In this document: positions 1 to 7,696 of the stretch, in pieces | Position numbering within the stretch: position 1 is the first letter of the stretch | How the letters are laid out: every line of letters begins with the position of its first letter | Assembly: GCF_902497745.1 (NCBI RefSeq) | Contig: NZ_CABVHJ010000025.1 | Coordinates: 1-64,000 of the forward strand | Direction of reading: 5' to 3' | DNA length: 64,000 bases | Source of the DNA: Pseudomonas fluorescens | Lineage (GTDB): Bacteria; Pseudomonadota; Gammaproteobacteria; Pseudomonadales; Pseudomonadaceae | Translations under genes and position numbers: made by a program | The notes under the pieces: generated by a model | Database searches by the model: none | Seen by the model: the letters and a program-made list of their open reading frames with translations, nothing else | What the model was told of the DNA's origin: nothing

Positions 1-20
1 GAGCGAGAAGGGCAATCGAC

Positions 21-1658
21 ATGGCGACGTGTGGCGAAGTACTGGTCAAGTTACTCGAAGGTTATGGGGTCGGGCAGGTGTTCGGCATTCCCGGCGTACA
101 CACCGTGGAGCTGTATCGCGGGCTGGCGCGTTCGAGCATTCGCCACGTCACGCCTCGGCATGAGCAGGGCGCCGGTTTCATGGCTGACGGCTATGCGCGC
201 ACCAGCGGCAAACCGGGAGTGTGCTTCATCATCACCGGGCCGGGCATGACCAACATCACCACCGCCATGGGCCAGGCCTACGCCGATTCGATCCCGATGC
301 TGGTGATCTCCAGTGTGCAATCGCGCAGTCAGTTGGGCGGCGGGCGCGGCAAGCTGCATGAGTTGCCGAATCAGAGCGCACTGGTCGCAGGTGTTGCGGC
401 GTTCTCGCATACCTTGATGTCCGCTGCTGAATTGCCGGTGGTGCTGGCGCGTGCTTTTGCGTTGTTTAAGGCCGGTCGTCCGCGTCCGGTACACATCGAA
501 ATTCCTTTGGACGTGCTGGTCGAAAACGCTGATGACTTGCTCGCCAGTGTGCCGGTCAATATCGACCGCGCCGGCGCTGCGCCTGCGGCCGTCAAACGCA
601 TGAGCGAGCTGCTGGCTGAAGCCAGACGTCCGCTGATTCTGGCCGGTGGCGGTGCCATCGACGCAGCGCCGGAGCTGACTAAACTTGCCGAGTTGCTCGA
701 CGCTCCAGTGGCGCTGACGATTAATGCCAAAGGCATGCTGCCGGGTACCCATCCGCTGTTGATCGGCTCGACCCAGACGCTGGTCGCCACCCGCGCGCTG
801 GTCGCTGATGCCGATGTGGTTCTAGCCATCGGCACTGAATTGGCCGAGACCGATTACGACGTGACCTTCGCTGGCGGTTTCGAGATTCCCGGCAAACTGC
901 TGCGCATCGATATCGACGCCGACCAGACCGTGCGTAACTACCCGCCGCACCTGGCGCTGGTGGCCGATGCGCGCAATGCCGCGCAAGCCTTGCTGAACTC
1001 GCTGTCGCAGGAAAAACTTGCCGCGCGCAGCCGCGATTGGGGTCAGGCCCGTGCCGGTAAACTGCGCGCCGAACTGGCCGCGAGCTGGGACGCGCCGACC
1101 CTCGCACAAACCCGTTTCCTCGACATCGTGCTCGATGAATTGCCGAACGCCGTATTCGTCGGCGATTCCACGCAACCGGTGTACACCGGCAACCTGACGT
1201 TCAACCCGGATCACCCGAGCCGTTGGTTCAATGCCTCGACCGGTTACGGCACCCTCGGCTACGCCTTGCCGGCAGCGATTGGTGCTTGGCTCGGCGGCCA
1301 GATCGATCAGGGCGCGCGGCCACCGGTGGTGTGCCTGATCGGCGACGGCGGTTTGCAATTCACCCTGCCGGAACTGGCCAGCGCCGTCGAAGCGCGGGTG
1401 CCGGTGATCGTCCTGTTGTGGAATAACCAGGGCTACGAAGAGATCAAGAAATACATGGTCAGCCGCGCCATCGAGCCGGTCGGCGTGGACATCTACACCC
1501 CGGATTTTGTCGCTGTGGCGAAGGGCCTCGGCTGCGCGGCTGAAGCGATCAGCAGCATCGAACAACTGCGCAGCGCGCTGCGTTGTGCAAGCGATCGTCA
1601 GGGCCCGACCCTGATCGAAATCGATCAGAGCCAATGGATGAAGGCGGTGGCGCAATGA
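21..1658 (+). CDS. aruI: Thiamine-diphosphate-dependent 2-oxo acid decarboxylase, probable 5-guanidino-2-oxopentanoate decarboxylase
   Basis: Predicted 545-aa cytosolic ThDP enzyme of the acetolactate synthase/decarboxylase family. Seen: the N-terminal catalytic glutamate in HEQGAG (E48), the ThDP/Mg motif starting GDGG at 441 and closing with the Asn pair at 468-469, and the usual three-domain length. The overall sequence resembles AruI of P. aeruginosa, which decarboxylates 2-ketoarginine to 4-guanidinobutyraldehyde in the arginine transaminase pathway. The next gene, an aldehyde dehydrogenase starting in a 4-bp ATGA overlap, fits the following oxidation step, so the two are almost certainly one operon. 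A GAAGGG ribosome site lies about 8 nt before the ATG. The operon begins upstream of the window, where an aminotransferase might be expected. Substrate is inferred from resemblance and context; acetolactate synthase is unlikely because no small regulatory subunit follows. Confidence 0.8.
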   Translation: MATCGEVLVKLLEGYGVGQVFGIPGVHTVELYRGLARSSIRHVTPRHEQGAGFMADGYARTSGKPGVCFIITGPGMTNITTAMGQAYADSIPMLVISSVQSRSQLGGGRGKLHELPNQSALVAGVAAFSHTLMSAAELPVVLARAFALFKAGRPRPVHIEIPLDVLVENADDLLASVPVNIDRAGAAPAAVKRMSELLAEARRPLILAGGGAIDAAPELTKLAELLDAPVALTINAKGMLPGTHPLLIGSTQTLVATRALVADADVVLAIGTELAETDYDVTFAGGFEIPGKLLRIDIDADQTVRNYPPHLALVADARNAAQALLNSLSQEKLAARSRDWGQARAGKLRAELAASWDAPTLAQTRFLDIVLDELPNAVFVGDSTQPVYTGNLTFNPDHPSRWFNASTGYGTLGYALPAAIGAWLGGQIDQGARPPVVCLIGDGGLQFTLPELASAVEARVPVIVLLWNNQGYEEIKKYMVSRAIEPVGVDIYTPDFVAVAKGLGCAAEAISSIEQLRSALRCASDRQGPTLIEIDQSQWMKAVAQ

Positions 1659-3106
1659 TCAGTTTCCCGACCACACTCGACGGTCTCTACATCAACGGCC
1701 TATGGTCGGCCGGCCGCGAACATCTGCGGGTGATCAACCCGGCCACCGAGGCGCTGCTGACCACGGTCAATGGCGGTGACGAGCAGGCGGTTGATCAAGC
1801 GGTCACCGCTGCCACTGCAGCGTTCAAGGACTGGTCGCAAACCAGTGGTGCCGAGCGTGGGGCGATCCTGCGCAACATTGCCAATGGTGTGCGCAACGGT
1901 CGCGAGCACTTGATGAAACTGCAATCGAGCAACAACGGCAAACCGCAGTTCGAAGCAGGCATCGACGTCGACGACGTGATCGCCACGTTCGAGTATTACG
2001 CCGAACTCGCCGAAGGCCTGGACGCCGGGCAAGACAGCAACGTGCCGCTGCCCAGCGATGATTTCAGCGCACGCTTGCGCCGCGAACCGTGTGGTGTGGT
2101 CGGGTTGATCGTGCCGTGGAATTTCCCCATGGTCACCACGGCGTGGAAGCTTGCACCGGCGTTGGCGGCCGGTTGCTGCGTCGTCCTGAAACCTTCGGAA
2201 GTGACGCCACTGCCGGAGCTGGAACTGGCGGCGATCATTGCCGAATCGGGACTGCCGAACGGTGTGTTCAATCTTGTCTGCGGCACAGGGCTGGCGGTCG
2301 GTGCACCGTTGTCGGCGGACCCGCGTATCGCCAAGATTTCCTTCACCGGCAGCAATACCGTCGGCGTGCAAGTGATGCAGCGCGCAGCGGAAACAGTGAA
2401 GGGCGTGAGCCTGGAATTGGGCGGCAAATCTTCGCTGCTGGTGTTGGCGGATGCTGATATCGATCTGGCGGTCGAGCTGGCTTGTGGCGGCGCGTTTTTC
2501 AATGCCGGGCAGATGTGTTCGGCGACCAGCCGCGTGCTGGTTGCGGATGAGCTGGAAGAGGAATTCCTTCGGCGCTTGCAGAAACGTGCGCAGGCCATTC
2601 GTGTGGCCGATCCGTTCGATGCGGACGTGGAAATGGGTGCACTGGTCAATCAGGCGCAGTATCAGCGAGTGCTTGGGCACATTGATCGTGGCTTGAGCGC
2701 GGGTGCGCGATTGATCTGCGGCGGCAATCGCCCGGCGGAACTGCCGCGCGGCTATTTCTTGCAGCCGACCGTGTTTACCGATGTGCCACTGGACAGCGCG
2801 CTGTGGTGTGAAGAAATTTTCGGGCCGGTGCTGTGCGTGCGCAGTTTCGCCACTGAAGCACAGGCGATTGCCTTGGCCAACGACACGCCGTTTGGCTTGG
2901 TAGCCAGTGTGGTGACGAGCGATGCCGCGGCGGCGGACCGCGTGGCCAATGCCTTGCAGGCGGGGATGGTGTGGATCAATGCACCGCAAGTGATTTTCCC
3001 GCAGGCGGCGTGGGGCGGGTACAAGCAGAGCAGTATTGGTCGTGAGCTGGGGCCTTGGGGGTTGGCGGCGTTTCAGGAGATCAAGCATGTGATCCGGGCG
3101 GTGTAA
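1655..3106 (+). CDS. NAD(P)-dependent aldehyde dehydrogenase (probable 4-guanidinobutyraldehyde oxidation)
   Basis: Predicted 483-aa aldehyde dehydrogenase. The start is chosen at the ATG overlapping the upstream stop (ATGA); a longer reading frame exists but would overlap the decarboxylase by about 75 bp. Seen: the cofactor motif VPWNFP, the catalytic glutamate in LELGGKSS (E254) and the nucleophile in NAGQMCSATS (C288), 34 residues apart as in the family. Partnered with the ThDP decarboxylase, it probably oxidises the aldehyde that enzyme makes to 4-guanidinobutyrate. That pairing is inference; the protein itself also resembles betaine and other aldehyde dehydrogenases and its substrate cannot be read from the sequence. 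The gene converges on the AraC-type regulator, with a long inverted-end repeat between them. Confidence 0.88.
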   Translation: MISFPTTLDGLYINGLWSAGREHLRVINPATEALLTTVNGGDEQAVDQAVTAATAAFKDWSQTSGAERGAILRNIANGVRNGREHLMKLQSSNNGKPQFEAGIDVDDVIATFEYYAELAEGLDAGQDSNVPLPSDDFSARLRREPCGVVGLIVPWNFPMVTTAWKLAPALAAGCCVVLKPSEVTPLPELELAAIIAESGLPNGVFNLVCGTGLAVGAPLSADPRIAKISFTGSNTVGVQVMQRAAETVKGVSLELGGKSSLLVLADADIDLAVELACGGAFFNAGQMCSATSRVLVADELEEEFLRRLQKRAQAIRVADPFDADVEMGALVNQAQYQRVLGHIDRGLSAGARLICGGNRPAELPRGYFLQPTVFTDVPLDSALWCEEIFGPVLCVRSFATEAQAIALANDTPFGLVASVVTSDAAAADRVANALQAGMVWINAPQVIFPQAAWGGYKQSSIGRELGPWGLAAFQEIKHVIRAV

Positions 3107-3113
3107 AAGCCAA

Positions 3114-3291
3114 CCCTCACCCCAGCCCTCTCCCAGAGGGAGAGGGGGCCGACCGAGGTGTCTGGCGTTTTTCATCGACCTGAAAAAACCGGTCGATTAT
3201 GGATTCAAAGGTAATCGTTCAAGTCGGTGAACCTCTTCAATATCCCCCATTCAGTCCCCTCTCCCTCTGGGAGAGGGCTAGGGTGAGGGGC
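3114..3291. repeat. Inverted-end repeat element (178 bp), copy A
   Basis: Begins CCCTCACCCCAGCCCTCTCC and ends with the near-complement GAGAGGGCTAGGGTGAGGGG. Each end also carries a small hairpin (CTCCCAGAGGGAG type). Sits between two convergent genes. Four related copies occur in the window (near 9.2, 24.7, 28.0 and 60.5 kb). The 178-bp length recalls the R178 repeat family reported from P. fluorescens SBW25, but that identity is from memory. No coding capacity; the two ends could act as bidirectional terminators. Confidence 0.85.
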
Positions 3292-3300
3292 TCTTAACGG

Positions 3301-4230
3301 TCACACCGAAAGCCGCAACCGCGCCAGATCCCGCAACGGCGGTGCACCAAACAAGCGGCTGTACTCTCGGCTGAACTGCGACGGACTTTCATACCCCACC
3401 CGATACCCCGCCGCCGACGCCTCCAACCCCTCAGCCAGCATCAAGCGCCGCGCCTCTTGCAGGCGTAACTGCTTCTGATACTGCAGCGGACTCATCGCCG
3501 TCATCGCCTTGAAGCGGTGATGCAAGGTCGAAACGCTGAGGTTCACCTCCTTGGCCAGATCATCAATACGCAGCGGCTGCTCGAAGTTGCCGTTGAGCCA
3601 CTTGATCGCCTGGCTGATGCGATGGCTCTGACTGTTGGCAATCGCGATTTCATACAAACGATGCCCCTGCGGACTGCGCAGCAGGCGATAAAGAATCTCC
3701 CGGCGAATCAGCGGCGCGAGCATGGCGATGTCTTTCGGCGCATCGAGCAGACGCGCCAGCCGCAACACTGCATCGAGCATCGAACTGTCGATCTGCTCTA
3801 CATACAATCCACGTCCGGTCGGCCGGGTCGGCACGCCCATGGGGCCGGCGTCGGCGATCAGTGCGGTGATTTCTGTCGGGTCGATATCCAGGCGCACGGC
3901 GAGGATCGGCTCGTCCGGCGAGACATTGACCACGCGCCCGCTCAACGGCATCGAAACCGACACCACCAGATAATTCAGCGGGTCGTAATTGAAGTACTCA
4001 TCGGCCAGCCGCACCTCTTTGCGTCCTTGCGCCATGATGCACAGCGCCGGTTGCGCGAGCACCGGGGCAAAGTCGTGGGATTTTGTGTGGCGCGACATGA
4101 ACAGCGAGCCGATGGCGGTCTCGTAGCTGCCATCGTCAGTGGTGTTGCGGCGGATGATCGCCGCCAGTTCCGCGCGCTGTTTTTCCATGTCAGCGCTGGG
4201 TTCGGCTTGAAAACGATCGAATGACGTCAT
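3301..4230 (-). CDS. AraC-family transcriptional regulator
   Basis: Predicted 309-aa DNA-binding regulator. The N-terminal 190 residues match the AraC-type N-terminal domain (PF06719-like: LFMSRHTKSH, LCIMAQGRKEV, YLVVSVSMPLSG), thought to bind a small effector; the C-terminal 105 residues carry two helix-turn-helix motifs (RIDDLAKEVNLSVSTLHHRFK and the GYESPSQFSREYSRLFG signature). The start is set at the ATG with GAGG 9 nt upstream; in-frame ATGs 12 and 54 nt further upstream are possible. It is divergent from the small monooxygenase gene at 4.63 kb, which is a plausible target. No effector can be assigned. Confidence 0.85.
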   Translation of the reverse strand: MTSFDRFQAEPSADMEKQRAELAAIIRRNTTDDGSYETAIGSLFMSRHTKSHDFAPVLAQPALCIMAQGRKEVRLADEYFNYDPLNYLVVSVSMPLSGRVVNVSPDEPILAVRLDIDPTEITALIADAGPMGVPTRPTGRGLYVEQIDSSMLDAVLRLARLLDAPKDIAMLAPLIRREILYRLLRSPQGHRLYEIAIANSQSHRISQAIKWLNGNFEQPLRIDDLAKEVNLSVSTLHHRFKAMTAMSPLQYQKQLRLQEARRLMLAEGLEASAAGYRVGYESPSQFSREYSRLFGAPPLRDLARLRLSV

Positions 4231-4364
4231 GCACGGCATCCTCGGCAGGAGAGGTGGAATGGAGCAGAGCATATGTTTGTGCAAGCGCCAGCGGTAGACA
4301 CATCCTGCGAAATGCTTGCCTGATTCTGCCCCGGGGTGTTTCTGCGCCTGCCGCGATCCAACCC

Positions 4365-4442
4365 TGTAGGAGCTGCCGAAGGCTGCGATCTGTTGATCTT
4401 CAAGGCAAAATCAAAAGATCGCAGCCTTCGGCAGCTCCTACA
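4365..4442. repeat. REPIN, GTAGGAGCTGCCGAAGGCTGC type
   Basis: Perfect 27-bp inverted repeat (4365-4391 against 4416-4442) around a 24-nt loop; the arms begin TGTAGGAGCTGCCGAAGG. This is the usual architecture of a Pseudomonas REP doublet. It lies inside the 397-bp gap between the divergent araC-type gene and the monooxygenase gene. The rest of that gap (4443-4627) holds the monooxygenase promoter region, but no clear operator was seen. Confidence 0.92.
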
Positions 4443-4627
4443 CAAAACGCGCATGACAGACGTGTGACGCTGATTTACAGGTTGTTACAGCTTCTCTGTG
4501 CAGTCTCGCAGGATTGTGCAACGCGGCGGCAGGAATCGACTAACGGCGGCGGGCGTCAGGCCCTTAACCTTTGATCCTGTCGCAGCCCTTCCCCCGGCTG
4601 CCACGCGACTCCCTGGGAGGGTTGAAC

Positions 4628-4981
4628 ATGTCCAAGCAGATTCCCGTCAGTCATATGGCCTTCGTTCGAGCGCGCGCCGGGCGTTCGGCGGAACTCGGTG
4701 TACGCCTCAGTGCGTTGATCGATCCGTCCCGCGCCGCCCCCGGTTGCCTGAGCTTTGCCTTGCAGCATTCGCAGTGTGATCCCGAGTTGTGGCTGATCTC
4801 CGGGTTCTGGAGCAGTCAGCAAATGATGACCAACTATTTCAACAGCCCGTCGATGGAAATCTTCGCCGAGCTGGTGCAGGAACTGGTGGTCAACAGCCTA
4901 GACTTCCACACCTTCAAGGACGTATCGGCGGCGCAAGCCATCGGTCAATGCGCGGCACCGGTACACAAACTCGTCGGTTGA
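4628..4981 (+). CDS. Antibiotic biosynthesis monooxygenase (ABM) domain protein
   Basis: Predicted 117-aa protein of the ABM/quinol monooxygenase fold (PF03992-like): N-terminal strand with HMAFVRARAGRSAELG, then PGCLSFALQHSQ and the ELWLISGFWSSQQMMTNYF strand typical of these dimeric alpha/beta barrels. The start is the ATG 7 nt after a GGAGG site; a longer frame upstream lacks one. Members of this fold oxidise quinols or aromatic polyketides, or degrade heme, without a bound cofactor. The divergent AraC-family gene may regulate it. Substrate unknown. Confidence 0.75.
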   Translation: MSKQIPVSHMAFVRARAGRSAELGVRLSALIDPSRAAPGCLSFALQHSQCDPELWLISGFWSSQQMMTNYFNSPSMEIFAELVQELVVNSLDFHTFKDVSAAQAIGQCAAPVHKLVG

Positions 4982-5024
4982 GGGTTTAATGTCCGGCTTA
5001 TTTGTCTGAGCCGGGATGTGTGAC

Positions 5025-5267
5025 ATGGCACGTAAAGAGTTCGAACACTTCGAAGCAGTTTCCGCAGTCGTCCCCGTCGAGCTGGGCGGCAACAAGGGCT
5101 ATCACGCGGCAATCGCGGTCAAGGCCCTGGTCGATGGCGGTGCACCACGCTTTCACAAACTGCTGAATGATCAGGTCTTCCCCGGTGCTATCGCCGCCGA
5201 CGAGGCTGCCATCAATGAGCTGGATAACCTCAAGGGCGTCACTGAAGACGCCGAGTTGATCTGGTAA
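5025..5267 (+). CDS. Conserved hypothetical small protein (80 aa)
   Basis: Small soluble protein beginning MARKEFEHFEAVSAVVPVEL, with no signal peptide, membrane segment or cysteine. An alternative ATG lies 9 nt upstream (5016). It follows the ABM gene by about 40 bp on the same strand and ends 4 bp from the stop of the convergent flavin-reductase gene. Coding character is normal for this genome and the sequence looks like a real small protein, but I recognise no family. Confidence 0.6.
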   Translation: MARKEFEHFEAVSAVVPVELGGNKGYHAAIAVKALVDGGAPRFHKLLNDQVFPGAIAADEAAINELDNLKGVTEDAELIW

Positions 5268-5271
5268 GGCG

Positions 5272-5901
5272 TTATTTGTTGGCGCCCGGACGCCACATCT
5301 TGAACAGGGCCTCAGGCCCCAGCTGGAAGTAATCCGCCGGCCCGCCGCCGCGCAGAATCGGTTCTGCCGCGGCGGTGTCGTAGATGCCGTCCTTCAACAG
5401 CCACTTGGCAATGTGCACGGCGACCACTTCGCCGAGGACCAGCCAGCTCGGCACCGTCTCGCCATCGGCGCGCTGCAACTGAATGATCTGTGTGACCTTG
5501 CATTCGAAGGACACCGGACTTTCGGCGACCCGTGGCACCGAAATCACTTTTGACGCCACCGTCGTCAATCCCGCCAATTCGAATTCATTGACCTCAGGCG
5601 CGACCATCGCGCAGCTCTGATTCATCTGCTCGGCCAGCGGGCGGGTGGCGAGGTTCCAGACGAATTCGCCGGTCTGTTCGATGTTGTTCAGGCTGTCTTT
5701 TCGCCCGACGCTGGAAAAACCAATGATCGGCGGAATGTAGTTGAAGGCATTGAAGAAGCTGTATGGCGCCAGGTTCAACTGGCCAGTGGCATCCTGCGAG
5801 GAAATCCAGCCGATCGGGCGCGGGCCGACGATAGCGTTGAACGGATCGTGGGGCAGGCCGTGGCCGTTGGCGGGTTCGTAGAAGTGGATGTCATCGGGCA
5901 T
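5272..5901 (-). CDS. Flavin reductase-like FMN-binding protein
   Basis: Predicted 209-aa protein of the flavin reductase-like/DIM6-NTAB superfamily (PF01613). Seen: GPRPIGWISSQDATGQLNLAPYSFF, the classic FMN-binding start of the split barrel, then PPIIGFSS and a C-terminal LGEVVAVHI strand. Such proteins bind FMN and act as NAD(P)H:flavin oxidoreductases or related enzymes. The start chosen is the first methionine of the conserved domain; the open frame runs 400 nt further upstream only because it reads through a REPIN and intergenic DNA. A weak AGGA lies about 11 nt before the ATG. Confidence 0.82.
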   Translation of the reverse strand: MPDDIHFYEPANGHGLPHDPFNAIVGPRPIGWISSQDATGQLNLAPYSFFNAFNYIPPIIGFSSVGRKDSLNNIEQTGEFVWNLATRPLAEQMNQSCAMVAPEVNEFELAGLTTVASKVISVPRVAESPVSFECKVTQIIQLQRADGETVPSWLVLGEVVAVHIAKWLLKDGIYDTAAAEPILRGGGPADYFQLGPEALFKMWRPGANK

Positions 5902-5999
5902 GGCGGGTGGTCCTGGAGAGTGCTGAGTCAGGTGGCCAATAGTGCAAGCACGCAACGCATATTTCCAGCCAGACACCGGAATTCCAGGCTTTGAAATTC

Positions 6000-6094
6000 C
6001 CCTGTGGGAGCGAGCTTGCTCGCGAAAGCGTCGGGTCAGTTGCATTGATATCGCCTGACATGGCGTCTTCGCGAGCAGGCTCGCTCCCACAGGG
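6000..6094. repeat. REPIN, GTGGGAGCGAGCTTGCTCGCG type
   Basis: Two 27-bp arms (6000-6026 and 6068-6094), complementary with a single mismatch (AAGCTCGC against AGGCTCGC), separated by about 41 bp. Each arm is itself palindromic (GCGAGCTTGCTCGC). Located upstream of the flavin-reductase gene. Confidence 0.93.
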
Positions 6095-6136
6095 TTCGGT
6101 GTGAACTCATGAAAGGGGCATGTCCCAAAATGACTA

Positions 6137-6156
6137 AGCCCGGCCAAGGCCGGGCT
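6137..6156 (-). terminator. Hairpin downstream of the secreted repeat-protein gene
   Basis: Perfect 9-bp stem AGCCCGGCC/GGCCGGGCT with a 2-nt loop, 20 bp past the stop codon on the minus strand. It lacks a strong U-run (TTAGTCATTTT), so termination would be moderate. Confidence 0.6.
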
Positions 6157-6175
6157 GTGGGAGGACTGCGGATAC

Positions 6176-6451
6176 TTAGCTGATGGCAGCGGCAGTACCA
6201 GTTTTGTCGAAGCCGTCAGCCGCGACGGTTTTACCCAGATTGGTCTTGTCGAAACCATCAGCAGCAACCGCTTTGCCAATATTGGTTTTATCAAAACCGT
6301 CAGCGGCATAAGTGCCGGTGTGGCTGGTTTCGATGGCGGCGCTGGCGCCGTTGATGAAGTCTGCGGATTTGGTTTTGTCCGAGCCGTCGGCAGCGAAGGT
6401 GTTGGCGGCCAGTACGGACAGGGTCAGGGCGAGGATCAGTTTGGTTTTCAT
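6176..6451 (-). CDS. Small exported protein with AADGFDKT repeats
   Basis: Predicted 91-aa protein. Residues 1-20 are a clear Sec signal peptide (basic MKTK, hydrophobic core, cleavage after NTFA). The mature ~70 residues contain four copies of an A-A-D-G-[FS]-D-K-T octapeptide, the last three spaced 14 residues apart (AADGFDKTNIGK and close variants). No cysteine or lipobox, so it should be periplasmic or secreted. Its own hairpin terminator follows. Function unknown; the regular acidic repeat suggests ligand or metal binding, or a structural role, but nothing in the sequence proves it. Confidence 0.8.
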   Translation of the reverse strand: MKTKLILALTLSVLAANTFAADGSDKTKSADFINGASAAIETSHTGTYAADGFDKTNIGKAVAADGFDKTNLGKTVAADGFDKTGTAAAIS

Positions 6452-6657
6452 GTTCGTTACTCCAGATTCGTTGGCGGTATGTCTTGCATGGGTTTCATGC
6501 TACGCCAACTAAATTGATTAAAAAGCGCAAATTAATGCTAAAAACAATCGATTAACTTGATATTAAGGGCGGCGCATTCAATTCGCTTTCGTCGTCGCAG
6601 CGAGCGTCGCGCAGGTCATCGATCAGGTGATTGCAGAATGCAGGGCCAGCATTAATT

Positions 6658-6671
6658 AGCGATTAATCGCT
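6658..6671. promoter_or_regulatory. 14-bp palindrome in an AT-rich intergenic region
   Basis: AGCGATTAATCGCT, a perfect palindrome 122 bp upstream of the DUF347 gene, preceded by ATTAATT. It lies in a 341-bp gap (6452-6792) that is far more AT-rich than its surroundings between 6500 and 6570 (several TTAAT/ATTAA tracts). Operator-like, but the regulator is unknown. Confidence 0.4.
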
Positions 6672-6792
6672 GTTTTGTGCTGCGTGACAGATTTTTCATA
6701 CTTTGCCGACCGCTTTTTCACCGTTGCAACGCCAGTCTGCCCGTGGCCAGAAAACCAAGAACCGGCCGTCACACACTGGAGCGTTGCCTGCG

Positions 6793-7548
6793 ATGAATAA
6801 ACTTCCTCAAATCACCCTGGCCTTCTGGGTCATGAAAATCTGCGCGACGACCCTGGGGGAAACCGCGGGAGATTTGCTGTCGATGACCCTCAACGTCGGT
6901 TACGCCATGAGCTCGTTGATCCTGATCAGTGTGTTCGTGATGACGCTGATCACGCAGTTGATGGCCAAGACTTACAAGCCATTGCTGTACTGGCTGGTGA
7001 TCCTGTCGACCAGCACCGCCGGCACGACCATGTCGGACTTCATGGATCGCACCCTCGGACTGGGTTACGCCACCGGCTCGATGATCCTTATCGCGATATT
7101 GCTGGCGATCTTTGCCGCGTGGCGCCTGAGCGGTGACTCGCTCAATGTCAGCAAGGTGCAGACCTTCCGTGGCGAGATGTTCTACTGGATGGCGATTCTG
7201 TTTTCCAACACCCTCGGCACCGCGCTGGGCGACTACCTGGCCGACGATTCAGGGCTGGGTTTTGCCGGTGGCGCGCTGCTGATTGGCTCGACCATCGCGG
7301 CAGTCGTGCTGCTGAAATACTTCACCAGGATTTCGACGGTGGTGTTGTTCTGGGTGGCGTTCGTGCTGACCCGGCCGTTTGGCGCGACGTTGGGCGACTT
7401 GATGACCAAGCCCCATGAGAAGGGTGGGCTGGACTTCGGCACCATCGGTTCATCGGCGGTGCTGGCGGGAATTCTGCTGGTGATGATTGTCGGTGCTTCG
7501 TATGCGCAGAAGCGGTATGGCAAGCCGCAGGTTGCCGAGTTGACTTGA
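6793..7548 (+). CDS. Four-repeat integral membrane protein (DUF347/COG4705)
   Basis: Predicted 251-aa inner-membrane protein with about eight transmembrane segments arranged as four tandem copies of one unit. Each unit holds a small-residue motif followed by G-D or S-D and a Gly-rich helix: TTLGETAGD, TSTAGTTMSDF, NTLGTALGDYL and RPFGATLGDLM. This is the layout of the DUF347 repeat family; the conserved acidic residues inside the membrane suggest ion or substrate handling, but no function is established to my knowledge. The start at MNKLPQ is chosen because the preceding 30 in-frame residues look non-coding; TGGAG lies about 11 nt upstream. Confidence 0.8.
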   Translation: MNKLPQITLAFWVMKICATTLGETAGDLLSMTLNVGYAMSSLILISVFVMTLITQLMAKTYKPLLYWLVILSTSTAGTTMSDFMDRTLGLGYATGSMILIAILLAIFAAWRLSGDSLNVSKVQTFRGEMFYWMAILFSNTLGTALGDYLADDSGLGFAGGALLIGSTIAAVVLLKYFTRISTVVLFWVAFVLTRPFGATLGDLMTKPHEKGGLDFGTIGSSAVLAGILLVMIVGASYAQKRYGKPQVAELT

Positions 7549-7564
7549 TACCGGGTCGCCCTCA

Positions 7565-7655
7565 TTCGCGAGCAAGCTCGCTCCCACAGGGGAGTGTGGT
7601 GAACACAGAATATGTGAACACCACCGACCATTGTGGGAGCGAGCCTGCTCGCGAA
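7565..7655. repeat. REPIN, GTGGGAGCGAGC type, between convergent genes
   Basis: Arms TTCGCGAGCAAGCTCGCTCC (from 7565) and its inverted partner ending GAGCCTGCTCGCGAA (to 7655), one mismatch. It lies 17 bp after the DUF347 stop and 41 bp after the kgtP-type stop, where it could stabilise 3' ends of both messages. Confidence 0.92.
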
Positions 7656-7696
7656 GAGTCCATCACAGCCACCGTTGCAGTGGCTGTGAAACCCGA

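Noticed and set aside
5902..6309. Possible 136-residue N-terminal extension of the flavin-reductase gene
   Set aside because: The frame stays open only through a REPIN and intergenic sequence; the FMN-binding domain begins at the chosen ATG.
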